Origin: Clostridiales bacterium UBA2432
GTDB taxonomy: Bacteria > Bacillota > Clostridia > Lachnospirales > Vallitaleaceae
Direction: 5' to 3'
DNA length: 59,223 nucleotides
NCBI GenBank assembly: GCA_002342805.1
Contig: DDQW01000077.1
Span: 15,562-74,784 of the forward strand
Shown: positions 15,048 to 23,455 of the stretch, in pieces
Layout of the letters: the number at the start of each line of letters is the position of its first letter
How positions within the stretch are numbered: the stretch's first letter is position 1
The notes under the pieces: model-generated
Databases searched by the model: none
The model's input: the letters and a program-made list of their open reading frames with translations, nothing else
What the model was told of the DNA's origin: nothing
Position numbers and translations under genes: made by a program

Positions 15048-17060
15048 CTAATTCGTATTTGTGGTAAAGAACGAAAGTGATTCCAAAAGTTGTGAGGCGT
15101 TGTCAATGATTTTATTCAAATCATTTTCTGTGTCTTGAGAAAGAGATTTCGCAGAACTGTTGACTGCACTCATGTTTTCTACTACTTCACTAGTTACTTT
15201 AAGCAGATTTTCTGTTGTTGCTAAAATTTCTTCACTTGAGGCAGCTTGTTCTTCTGTCACAGATGCAATGCTTTCCATCGACATGGATAATTTTTCAATC
15301 TCATCTAAAGACGTTTTCATCCCTGTTTTTGTTTCCATTGTTACATCAACGACTTTACCAATGCTCACTTCGCTTGCTTTAACTTCATTAATTGCACTAT
15401 TTGAATGTTCGTTTAACAGTTCAATAATACGCGTAATTTCACTTGATGCTTTGTTTGATTCTTCTGCGAGTTTACGTACTTCTTCAGCAACAACTGAAAA
15501 TCCTTTTCCTTGCTCTCCTGCTCTGGCGGCTTCGATTGCTGCATTAAGCGCTAATAGATTTGTTTGATCTGCAATTTCTGTAATTCGATCAACAAATGCG
15601 CTAATATCATTAATTGATGTTGCGACATCATTCATTTTTTTGCTGATATTAACGGATTGAATCCGCACTTGATTGATTTCATCATCGACACTTTCCATGT
15701 TTTTTGCAACCTTCTCAGCAATTTTCTTGCTTGCTGTTGCTGACATAGAACTTTCTGTTGTTGCTTCTACTGAACTATTTGTACCTTTAGATATTTCTTC
15801 AATAGCAATCGTTACATTACCTAGGGATTCTTCGTTTTCTGAAGATAACATCAAGCTTTTAGCGAGCTCTTCTTCAATACTTGTATTGTTGGCTTTTGTG
15901 CGCTCAATGACTTCAAGTGCAATGGCTTTAAATGCATTCGCATCATTTAACACTTCATTAATGATTTTACCTAGGTTTTGTTCCATTGCACTAAGTGCTG
16001 CTCCCATTTCAGATAATTCGTCTTTGCCTGAATGGTCAAATTGCACTGTTAAATCACCTTTTCCGAAATCGTTAAGTTTCCGTATATATTCAGATAGGGG
16101 TAATCGTATACTTCGAGTAATAAAATATGTACTCAAAAATCCCACACCAAGGGCAAGCACCGCAATGAATATAATAACAAAATACGATCTTGTCCTTGTT
16201 TGTTCAATGCCGTCTATTGCTATTCCTTCTGCCTCTTCGGCTATTTTAGATACCTCAGATGCGAGTTTACTTAATTCTTGAAAGGATAGCTGTTGCTTAG
16301 CTCGCAACTCTTTATAATTGCTTAATGCTAATAAATACTGCTCTGTACTTTCAATCGTATAATTTGCGTAGATTTTAAAAGAAGCATCTGTACCTTTATC
16401 AATGGCTAATCGTAGTGTATCTAAGCTTGTATTCAATAACCCTACTGCTTTATCATAGGCTTCATCATTTGAGGTATGGATGTAATTTCCAACTTCAACT
16501 TCACCTTTAAGAAAATAATCAAAGCCATTATAAGCCGTTTTATAGACATCAAAAGCTTCTTCCATAGGGTCAATATCGCTTTGATATGTCACTGAATTGT
16601 CTTGAATACGTAGTACTTGATCCATTTGAGAATAGGCTTCGAACGCACTACTTTGTCGTACAAGCATGGCTTCATTCATTTGATTTTGTATATCAACCGC
16701 ACTGTTAAAGGCCTGACCAAATTGGTTCAGCAATGTTACCAAATTCGTCATTGCTTCTTTGTCCTGATCTTTCTGCATATCTGCCATACTACTTGTCGCA
16801 TAATGTATTGCTTGCTGAATTTCTTCATTAACACTATCTACCAATATTTCATCCGGTGTAAGTTCATATTTCCTCACCGTTTCTCTGGCTAATAATGTAT
16901 GATACTTTGCTTGGGATACTTTATTGACAATATTGACATCATTATTAATCAATTCAAAGTTTAATAGGCTATTTACACTGACGATTAGCAACAAAATACT
17001 CATAATAATAAAGCCAGCCATAATTCTCTGGCTAATCTTAAGTCTGCGAATCATTTTCAC
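15048..17060 (-). CDS. Methyl-accepting chemotaxis protein
   Basis: A transmembrane chemoreceptor of about 670 residues. A first membrane helix (about 13-35) and a second (about 290-315) enclose a mostly helical sensor domain of roughly 255 residues outside the cell. A HAMP segment follows, then the cytoplasmic signalling hairpin with the conserved tip DQTNLLALNAAIEAARAG and a neighbouring QGKGFSVVAEEVRKLAEE. It would control CheA in response to a ligand. GTG at 17060 is favoured because GAGGAG lies 8 nt before it; a GTG 9 bases earlier overlaps the site. It begins 35 bp after the last Opp-type ATPase gene, so it is probably in that operon and may sense the transported sugar. Confidence 0.93.
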   Translation of the reverse strand: MKMIRRLKISQRIMAGFIIMSILLLIVSVNSLLNFELINNDVNIVNKVSQAKYHTLLARETVRKYELTPDEILVDSVNEEIQQAIHYATSSMADMQKDQDKEAMTNLVTLLNQFGQAFNSAVDIQNQMNEAMLVRQSSAFEAYSQMDQVLRIQDNSVTYQSDIDPMEEAFDVYKTAYNGFDYFLKGEVEVGNYIHTSNDEAYDKAVGLLNTSLDTLRLAIDKGTDASFKIYANYTIESTEQYLLALSNYKELRAKQQLSFQELSKLASEVSKIAEEAEGIAIDGIEQTRTRSYFVIIFIAVLALGVGFLSTYFITRSIRLPLSEYIRKLNDFGKGDLTVQFDHSGKDELSEMGAALSAMEQNLGKIINEVLNDANAFKAIALEVIERTKANNTSIEEELAKSLMLSSENEESLGNVTIAIEEISKGTNSSVEATTESSMSATASKKIAEKVAKNMESVDDEINQVRIQSVNISKKMNDVATSINDISAFVDRITEIADQTNLLALNAAIEAARAGEQGKGFSVVAEEVRKLAEESNKASSEITRIIELLNEHSNSAINEVKASEVSIGKVVDVTMETKTGMKTSLDEIEKLSMSMESIASVTEEQAASSEEILATTENLLKVTSEVVENMSAVNSSAKSLSQDTENDLNKIIDNASQLLESLSFFTTNTN

Positions 17061-17095
17061 GTTGAGCACTCCTCTCTTTACATTCTAAAAACAGC

Positions 17096-17905
17096 TTATA
17101 CTGTGCTCAAGTCCCACTCTTCATGAATTTTAGGAACGTCACTAATAAGACGTTTTGTGTATTCAGCCTTTGGAGATAAGATTACTTCATCCGCAGTCCC
17201 TCTTTCCACAATATTTCCATTTTCCATAATAAAAACATGGTCCGATATATAATAGGCTAAGCCAATATCATGGGTAATAAATATAATGGTCATTCCTATT
17301 TCTTTTTGTAGTTTCATCAACATATCTAAAATCGTTGCTCTTGAACAGGCATCAATCATGGATGTCGGCTCATCCGCCAATAAGATACTGGGCCTTAACA
17401 AAAAAATTCGTGCAATCATTAAACGTTGCATTTGTCCACCTGACAGTTCAAATGGATATTTATTGGTTAATTCTTCGAACTTAAGATTCACAAAGGAACA
17501 TGCTTCTGTCATCAACTCGATTTTTTTTGCCTTAGGTAATCCTCTATCTCCTCGCATATTAATACAATCTAGTAACACTGTGTCGATTTTGTGAAAAACA
17601 TTATATGATGAAAACGGATCTTGGAATATTGCTTGAATATTTTTCCAGTATTCTTTTTTCTTTTTTCGCGTACTAATATCGCGTAATTCACCTTTATAGT
17701 AAATTTCTCCTTCTGTTGTTTTTAATAAACCAAGAAGCATTTTAGCCAGCGTCGTTTTTCCACTACCACTTTCTCCAACAATAGAGACTAATTCGCCTTC
17801 TTCAAATGCAAAGTCAATATGATTCACAGCAACTGTTTTTTTGTCACCCATACCAAAGACTTTGGTTAAATTTTTTCCACTTAAACATAATTTTTTATCA
17901 CTCAT
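17096..17905 (-). CDS. Oligopeptide/oligosaccharide ABC importer ATPase (OppF-like)
   Basis: A 269-residue cytoplasmic ATPase that, with the OppD-like partner, powers the importer encoded upstream. Walker A is GESGSGKTT (about 44-52), the signature LSGGQMQR, Walker B ILLADEPTSMID, and the switch histidine lies in IIFITHD. It lacks the C-terminal oligo-HPY segment seen in its partner, so it is a short version. Its start overlaps the OppD-like stop by 8 bp, which implies translational coupling. The setting beside a GH3 beta-glucosidase points to beta-glucosides or oligosaccharides, not peptides; this is inference. Confidence 0.94.
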   Translation of the reverse strand: MSDKKLCLSGKNLTKVFGMGDKKTVAVNHIDFAFEEGELVSIVGESGSGKTTLAKMLLGLLKTTEGEIYYKGELRDISTRKKKKEYWKNIQAIFQDPFSSYNVFHKIDTVLLDCINMRGDRGLPKAKKIELMTEACSFVNLKFEELTNKYPFELSGGQMQRLMIARIFLLRPSILLADEPTSMIDACSRATILDMLMKLQKEIGMTIIFITHDIGLAYYISDHVFIMENGNIVERGTADEVILSPKAEYTKRLISDVPKIHEEWDLSTV

Positions 17906-18905
17906 TTTTGTACGCCTCCCTTAATTCGTCAACGCCCAAAACACATCGATAACTTCGGTGTTCATCAAATGTTCTCATTTCCACATCTCCAACAACACAT
18001 TCCGGTTTAACAAAGGGGCATCGTGGTGCAAAACGGCATCCCTTGGGTGGGTTCTTAAGGTTTGGTGGCGTTCCCGGAATCGCTGTTAATTCTTGTTCTC
18101 TAACCCCTGTTTCAGGAACTATAATCGACCCCATCAATCCATGAGAATATGGATGCATCGGATCAAAAACCATCTCCTTAGCTGAACCTCGCTCAACAAT
18201 TTTTCCTGCATACATAACCATAATATCATCGGTCACATTATATAATAATGGCAATTCATGGGTGATAAAAATCATGGACCGAATATACCCTTTATCCATT
18301 AAACTTTTTAACATTTTAATTACTTTTTTCTGGCTGGTTACATCAAGGGCACTACTGGGTTCATCCGCAATAAGTACTTTGGGTGATAAAATCGTTGATA
18401 TAGCTATAACCGTTCTCTGTTTCATACCTCCTGAAAGCTCCACAGCATGCTGATTAAGAACTTTTGCAGGTAGTCCTAATTCTTCAAATCGATCTTTTGC
18501 CATTGTATAAATTTCTTGCCTTGTTTTTTTAGGAAAGTGGGCATGTACAACATCTTCTATAAAACGAATAATCTTTTGCGTCGGATTTAATGCATTCATT
18601 GCAGCTTGGGGAATATAGGCAACTTCGCGACCCAATATTCTTTTACGAACCACATCCGGGTCTAGATGTGAAATCGTCTGACCATCAATAATAATCTCAC
18701 CTGATGAGTAATGAAGGGGTGGAAAATAATAGCCCATTAAACTCAAAGCTAATGTTGACTTTCCACACCCGGATTCTCCTGCTATACCGAGTGATTTCCC
18801 TTCTTCTAACTGAAGCGTTACCCCATCCACGGCATATATATCTTCATTGAATCGTGTAATATATTTTGTTTTTAAATCCTTGACTTCTAGCATAATTTTT
18901 CCCAT
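17898..18905 (-). CDS. Oligopeptide/oligosaccharide ABC importer ATPase (OppD-like)
   Basis: A 335-residue ATPase of the Opp/Dpp family. Walker A is GESGCGKST, the signature LSGGMKQR, Walker B VLIADEPSSALD, and ITHELPLLY carries the switch histidine. The C-terminal oligo-HPY region (HPYSHGLMGSI, IPGTPPNLKNPPKGC) ends with cysteines in CRFAPRCPF and CVVGD that in relatives can bind an iron-sulfur cluster. GGAGG precedes the ATG. It overlaps the OppF-like gene and follows the OppC-like gene by 10 bp in one operon. Confidence 0.94.
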   Translation of the reverse strand: MGKIMLEVKDLKTKYITRFNEDIYAVDGVTLQLEEGKSLGIAGESGCGKSTLALSLMGYYFPPLHYSSGEIIIDGQTISHLDPDVVRKRILGREVAYIPQAAMNALNPTQKIIRFIEDVVHAHFPKKTRQEIYTMAKDRFEELGLPAKVLNQHAVELSGGMKQRTVIAISTILSPKVLIADEPSSALDVTSQKKVIKMLKSLMDKGYIRSMIFITHELPLLYNVTDDIMVMYAGKIVERGSAKEMVFDPMHPYSHGLMGSIIVPETGVREQELTAIPGTPPNLKNPPKGCRFAPRCPFVKPECVVGDVEMRTFDEHRSYRCVLGVDELREAYKNE

Positions 18906-18915
18906 AATCGACCTC

Positions 18916-20160
18916 CTAATCTCTTAGCGTCGGATTAAAGACTTGATCTAATCCTGTATTCATTAAGTTAAGGGAAAATGAAATTAAAGCGATGGTCAAA
19001 ATAACGGGGAAATATGCCCACCAAGATCCACTTAAGTGTGCAGAGTACAGCATTGCCCAGTTCATCATTAGCCCAAGTGTCGGCACCTCCGTTGTCTTTG
19101 GTCCTAGTCCTAACATTGATAATTGGGCTTCAGCCAATATCGCTGAGGATATTTGAAGGATAAGAGCCATAACAACATAAGACGCTATGTATGGTAAAAT
19201 ATCTGTTAGAATTATACGCCATAAATTGTGTCCGGATAATTTACTTAAATTAACGTGGTCACGATTTCTTAAGGAAATAACTTGCGATCGCACAGCACGG
19301 GCTGTCCATATCCAACTCGTAAATCCAATAACTATAGCCACAGTCTTAGCTCCCCGTTGATCTTGGCCTATAGAATAAGATATTAAAATCAATAGAATAA
19401 AGGCGGGAATAACTGTAAATATATTGGTTACAAACATAATAATATCATCAATAATTCCACCAAGAAATCCTGCCAGCAAGCCTAAAAACAAACCTATAAA
19501 GGTCGCAATACTTCCGGCAATAAGCCCAATCATAATTGATGTTTTAATTGCTGCAACGAGTTGCTTAAGTACATCCCGTCCAAAATTATCTGTTCCTAGT
19601 GGCAAGCGAACAACATTAGCTACGTTGTTTAAATTTACATAGTCTGTTCCTTTAATTTCCTTGACACTTTCTAAACCTTCTTGGCCTTCTCTCGCTAAAT
19701 ATTTCAACTCTGTATTCAAAATACCGTCAATACTGGCATCGACACGTGCATAATAGTTTCTCTTTGCTTTGGTCATTCCCGGTGGTCGAATTGCCGGGTC
19801 GTAATGTTCTTTCCACAAAGCGAGAAGTGCGTCTGTATCATTTATATCCAATTCAGAAATATCAATTTCCATGGCTTCAAACCAAAGAATCATTTCAACA
19901 CGATCTTCCATACTAAGTGCAGCATCCAATCGTTTTTCGGCTGACCCTTCAATAACTAAAGTATGGGTTGTTGATTCAACCGAATCGTATACTGAAACAT
20001 AGGTTCCCGGTTGAGCGAAGGTTCCAATGCTCACTGTTTTTAGTGGATTTCCCGGATTAATAAAGGGATAAATAATGACTAATAGAAGAATGGACATTAA
20101 CACGACAAAACCAAAAAGAAATTTACTTGAATGAAATACTTGTTTTATTATTCGTATCAT
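18916..20160 (-). CDS. ABC importer permease (OppC/DppC-like) with large extracytoplasmic insert
   Basis: A 414-residue membrane permease. One N-terminal helix (about 14-33, FLFGFVVLMSILLLVIIYPF) is followed by a long hydrophilic stretch of about 160 residues before LGTDNFGRDVLKQLV, where OppC proteins resume with five helices. EAA-type loop residues near SKLSGHNLWRIILTDILP contact the ATPases. Typical OppC proteins are near 300 residues, so the insert is about 100 longer; it may interact with the binding protein. GGAGGCG precedes the ATG. It pairs with the OppB-like permease encoded 12 bp upstream. Confidence 0.93.
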   Translation of the reverse strand: MIRIIKQVFHSSKFLFGFVVLMSILLLVIIYPFINPGNPLKTVSIGTFAQPGTYVSVYDSVESTTHTLVIEGSAEKRLDAALSMEDRVEMILWFEAMEIDISELDINDTDALLALWKEHYDPAIRPPGMTKAKRNYYARVDASIDGILNTELKYLAREGQEGLESVKEIKGTDYVNLNNVANVVRLPLGTDNFGRDVLKQLVAAIKTSIMIGLIAGSIATFIGLFLGLLAGFLGGIIDDIIMFVTNIFTVIPAFILLILISYSIGQDQRGAKTVAIVIGFTSWIWTARAVRSQVISLRNRDHVNLSKLSGHNLWRIILTDILPYIASYVVMALILQISSAILAEAQLSMLGLGPKTTEVPTLGLMMNWAMLYSAHLSGSWWAYFPVILTIALISFSLNLMNTGLDQVFNPTLRD

Positions 20161-20172
20161 ATTTTTCGCCTC

Positions 20173-21180
20173 CTATTCGTCAAATTGGGCTGCTTTGACG
20201 CGAGGGTCAACAAAGCCATAAACAATATCCAAAGTGAATGTCGTTACTAATACCATAATTGTAATAATTAATGTTGTAGCTGATAATAGTGGATAATCCG
20301 ATGTCGTTACAGCGCTTAGTAAGGTTGTTCCTAAACCCGGATAACTGAATATAATCTCGGCAACTAAGGCCCCACCAATCATACTTCCAAGGGATAATGC
20401 TAATCCTGTTATCTGTGGCAACATGGCATTTCGAAATACGTAGCCAACGATTTTACGATCTTTAATTCCTAAAAATCGACTATACTTTACATAATCTGCA
20501 TTGAGTTCATAAATCGACATTGAACGCATACCTATAGCTTGTCCTCCAATTGCAAAGACAACTATTGACCAAAATGGCAACTGATAATGGCGAATAATCG
20601 ATTTTACAAAATCCCAACTAAAGTGGGGAAGCATATCAAATGCGTAACCACCTGAAGTCGGAGCAATCTCTAATTTTAATGCAAATATGACTAATAAAAT
20701 AACAGCCATACCAAACGCAGGAATACTACTTAAAAATAGTGCTACCGGCAATAGAACTTTATCAAATCCTTTTCGAATATATGCCGCCAATGCACCGAGT
20801 ATATTTCCTATGAACCATCCAACAATAATTGCAGGCAACTGCAAGCCAACGGTCCACCAGATTGCTGAACCAATAATATCTGAAACTTCTCTAGGATATT
20901 GGCTAAACGACAATCCTAAATCTCCGGTTAAGGCATTTCCAAAATAGGTGAAAAACTGAACATACATGGGTTTATTCACACCAAATTGTTCAGCATAGTT
21001 ATCATACATTTCTTTTACCGCTGATGCTTCTGACATTCCCTGTGCAGATCTAGCTGTGATAACCGCAACAGGATCTCCCGGCATTAATCTTGGTAATATG
21101 AAATTCAATAATACAGCGACAAAAAAAGTTATTAAAAACCAAATGATTTTTTTGCGAAAATACTTAACATAGCCACTCAT
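20173..21180 (-). CDS. ABC importer permease (OppB/DppB-like)
   Basis: A 335-residue membrane permease with six predicted helices, beginning with FRKKIIWFLITFFVAVLLNFILPRLMPGDP, the usual OppB N-terminus. The EAA loop (NADYVKYSRFLGIKDRKIVGYVFRNAMLPQITGLA) and the final SYPGLGTTLLSA...DYPLLSATTLI are characteristic. It forms the channel with the OppC-like protein. AGGAGGGAC precedes the ATG. It follows the binding-protein gene after 63 bp that hold a hairpin, so transporter mRNA is probably less abundant than binding-protein mRNA. Confidence 0.94.
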   Translation of the reverse strand: MSGYVKYFRKKIIWFLITFFVAVLLNFILPRLMPGDPVAVITARSAQGMSEASAVKEMYDNYAEQFGVNKPMYVQFFTYFGNALTGDLGLSFSQYPREVSDIIGSAIWWTVGLQLPAIIVGWFIGNILGALAAYIRKGFDKVLLPVALFLSSIPAFGMAVILLVIFALKLEIAPTSGGYAFDMLPHFSWDFVKSIIRHYQLPFWSIVVFAIGGQAIGMRSMSIYELNADYVKYSRFLGIKDRKIVGYVFRNAMLPQITGLALSLGSMIGGALVAEIIFSYPGLGTTLLSAVTTSDYPLLSATTLIITIMVLVTTFTLDIVYGFVDPRVKAAQFDE

Positions 21181-21204
21181 TTATGTCCCTCCTTTGTTTA
21201 GAAA

Positions 21205-21233
21205 ATCAGCCATGCTGACTCAGCACGGCTGAT
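21205..21233 (-). terminator. Hairpin between binding-protein and permease genes
   Basis: ATCAGCC...GGCTGAT forms a stem of about 14 bp with one G-U pair on the minus-strand transcript, followed by TTTTC. It probably causes partial termination or protects the upstream binding-protein mRNA. Confidence 0.65.
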
Positions 21234-21243
21234 AGTTTTAAAC

Positions 21244-23151
21244 TTACTGAACCAAACTCAAATCATATAATCCGGCTATACTGTATCCGTCAACCATAAT
21301 ATTTGGTGGAACGTTTTTGCCATCACCGGCTTCAGGATAACCTGTCCAGACAGACTCGTTGACTGCATGGAAATTATTTGGTCGATACATAAGTGTAAAT
21401 GAAGGAACTTCTGTTAGGTATATTTCAACAGCTTCTGTATATAAATCTTGTAAGGCGTCCATGTCAGTTTCTTTTGGAATCGCTCTAATGATTTCATCAA
21501 CACGATCATTGGCATAATGTCCCCAGTTTCCGGACCAGTTACCTTCAATACCATTATATTCTGAACTCATTAATTGTCGTACACGTGCCCATGGTTGTGT
21601 CGGAGCAGAGCCATCTGTCCACATCATGAATATGTCGTATTGATCTTGACTTGCTGCTGTAACAACAGTTTGAAAAACTGACCACTCAGGGAATTCACTG
21701 GTAATCTCGATACCAATTTTTTCGCCTGCTGCTGCAACCATCTCAATTGCTGCCATCCAGTCTGTCCAGCCATTCGGACATGTTGCATTAAAGGATAAGT
21801 TTTCTCCGTCTAATTCACGAATGCCGTCACCATCTGTATCAACAATTCCTGCTTCATCAAGAAGGGCATTTGCTCCATCAATGTCATTACCTGCCCATTG
21901 AAGATCTGCTACAGCTTCTTGTCTGTACATGGATTGTTCTCCTTCAGTTGGATTCATAAGTGAACGAGGAACCGCATCAAATGTTGGTGATTGATTTGTC
22001 ATCGCGTTTGAAATGATTGCATCATAGTCGACAGCTAATGCAATGGCTTTACGAATAGCGACGTTTTGTAATGCCGGAACATCCAAGTTATACCATGCTG
22101 TCGGAAGAGAACCTGAAATACCATAAGGCTCTTCTTCTAAATATGTCGAAATCGGAAGATTATCTTTTAACCATAAATCTTGAATATTTGGAATAAATTG
22201 TTGGCACACATCCACTTCGCCTGCTTTAAAAGCAACTTCACCTGCAGCATTGTCAACATAAATCGTATGGGCTAAATATGTTGGTTGTGGTAAGGATCCC
22301 CACATAGAAGCATCTTGTCCCCAATAATCTTCATTGCGAACAACGACAACACGTTGATCATTTGCAAAATATGGACCATAGGCTCCAGAATATACAACAT
22401 CTTCTCCTGGATCTTGCTTCATAGCAACAGGGTCTCCACCTGTTCGTTCTTCAACGGTTTGAATCCACGCTTTTTGAAGAACATAGGTTGTACTTAGATA
22501 TTGCTCAACCATCAACGTGTTTTCTGCTATACCGTCGTCTGTTAATTTCGCATTAACGACAATTGTTTTATCGCCTTGAGCTTCAACACTCTCAATATAG
22601 GGCTTTAAACTATTCCCTTGTCCATTTCCTATTTTTACAATTGTATCAAATGTATATACAACATCTTCAGCAGTTATGGGAGTTCCGTCACTCCATTTTG
22701 CAGCATCTTTTAAGTTTACTGTAACCGATGTACGATCTGCATTCCATTCAAAATCTCCATCTGCTAATAAGGGTTGCATGGATCCATCTAGGAAGTTAAA
22801 CATATATAAGGTCTCAAACATTGGAACGCGCGTTCCGGCTGCTGTTTGAGTAATAAGCAATGCATTGTTCATATCATCCGATAATGGATTCCATCCATTA
22901 ATCGCTCCCCATTGCAATCCGGCAAAATATAATGTTTCATCACGCGGTAATGTCCCTTCTACATCTCCTTCATCTGAATCTTCATCCATATCTGTATCTG
23001 TATCTGTTGTTGTGTCAGTTTGGGCAGTATCTGTTCCAGCATCTGTATCTGTTGTTGTATCCATGGAATCATCTGATGAGCATCCTGCCAAAATTAATGT
23101 AAAGGCTAATACCAATGCAGTTACTACTTTTAACATACGCATTTTTTTCAT
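21244..23151 (-). CDS. ABC importer substrate-binding lipoprotein (SBP_bac_5 family)
   Basis: A 635-residue extracellular lipoprotein. The signal peptide ends LILAGC with Cys24 as lipid site, followed by a Thr/Asp-rich linker of about 40 residues. The mature part is an Opp/Dpp-type binding protein (for example WSDGTPITAEDVVYTFDT, IRKAIALAVDYDAI, EAVEIYLTEVPSFTLMYRPNN). Clostridial and thermophile relatives next to glycosidases bind oligosaccharides. A GH3 beta-glucosidase gene immediately upstream supports that here. AAAGGAGGAC precedes the ATG and a near-consensus promoter lies about 60 bp further up, so this is the first gene of the importer operon. Confidence 0.93.
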   Translation of the reverse strand: MKKMRMLKVVTALVLAFTLILAGCSSDDSMDTTTDTDAGTDTAQTDTTTDTDTDMDEDSDEGDVEGTLPRDETLYFAGLQWGAINGWNPLSDDMNNALLITQTAAGTRVPMFETLYMFNFLDGSMQPLLADGDFEWNADRTSVTVNLKDAAKWSDGTPITAEDVVYTFDTIVKIGNGQGNSLKPYIESVEAQGDKTIVVNAKLTDDGIAENTLMVEQYLSTTYVLQKAWIQTVEERTGGDPVAMKQDPGEDVVYSGAYGPYFANDQRVVVVRNEDYWGQDASMWGSLPQPTYLAHTIYVDNAAGEVAFKAGEVDVCQQFIPNIQDLWLKDNLPISTYLEEEPYGISGSLPTAWYNLDVPALQNVAIRKAIALAVDYDAIISNAMTNQSPTFDAVPRSLMNPTEGEQSMYRQEAVADLQWAGNDIDGANALLDEAGIVDTDGDGIRELDGENLSFNATCPNGWTDWMAAIEMVAAAGEKIGIEITSEFPEWSVFQTVVTAASQDQYDIFMMWTDGSAPTQPWARVRQLMSSEYNGIEGNWSGNWGHYANDRVDEIIRAIPKETDMDALQDLYTEAVEIYLTEVPSFTLMYRPNNFHAVNESVWTGYPEAGDGKNVPPNIMVDGYSIAGLYDLSLVQ

Positions 23152-23187
23152 AAAACGTCCTCCTTTTAATCCCTTTTATTTGATTGT

Positions 23188-23240
23188 CTAGATAAAAGAT
23201 CTAGTATCTTCAGTATAGAATTAGCAAGGGTTGATGTCAA
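23188..23240 (-). promoter_or_regulatory. Strong promoter of the Opp-type operon with downstream operator
   Basis: On the minus strand TTGACA (23235-23240), a 17-bp spacer and TATACT (23212-23217). A 17-bp inverted repeat, CTAGAT-N5-ATCTAG (23188-23204), begins at about the predicted transcription start, where a repressor would block initiation. Confidence 0.8.
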
Positions 23241-23389
23241 GCATTTTTACTAATATAAACTTTATTTTTCTTATTTTTTAGGCAAATATTAACAACATCT
23301 TTTAAATTATCACTATTTTTAACTAATTATTGTTGATTACATGTCAAATATAAGCTATTTTTTTGGATAATTTGATATTGTTTTTCACA

Positions 23390-23436
23390 ACACAAAAAAA
23401 GACGACCTTATCATCTTCCGTAAGATCGTCTTTTAT
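23390..23436 (-). terminator. Terminator after the GH3 gene
   Basis: On the minus strand a 12-bp stem with one G-U pair (AAGACGATCTTA with UAAGGUCGUCUU) is followed by seven T. It isolates the beta-glucosidase transcript from the importer operon, which has its own promoter. Confidence 0.85.
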
Positions 23437-23455
23437 ATTTTTCTTTTATATTTTT

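Noticed and set aside
15160..16281. Long plus-strand open frames (135 and 202 codons) opposite the chemoreceptor gene
   Set aside because: Shadows of the coiled-coil coding sequence; no ribosome binding site or family motifs.
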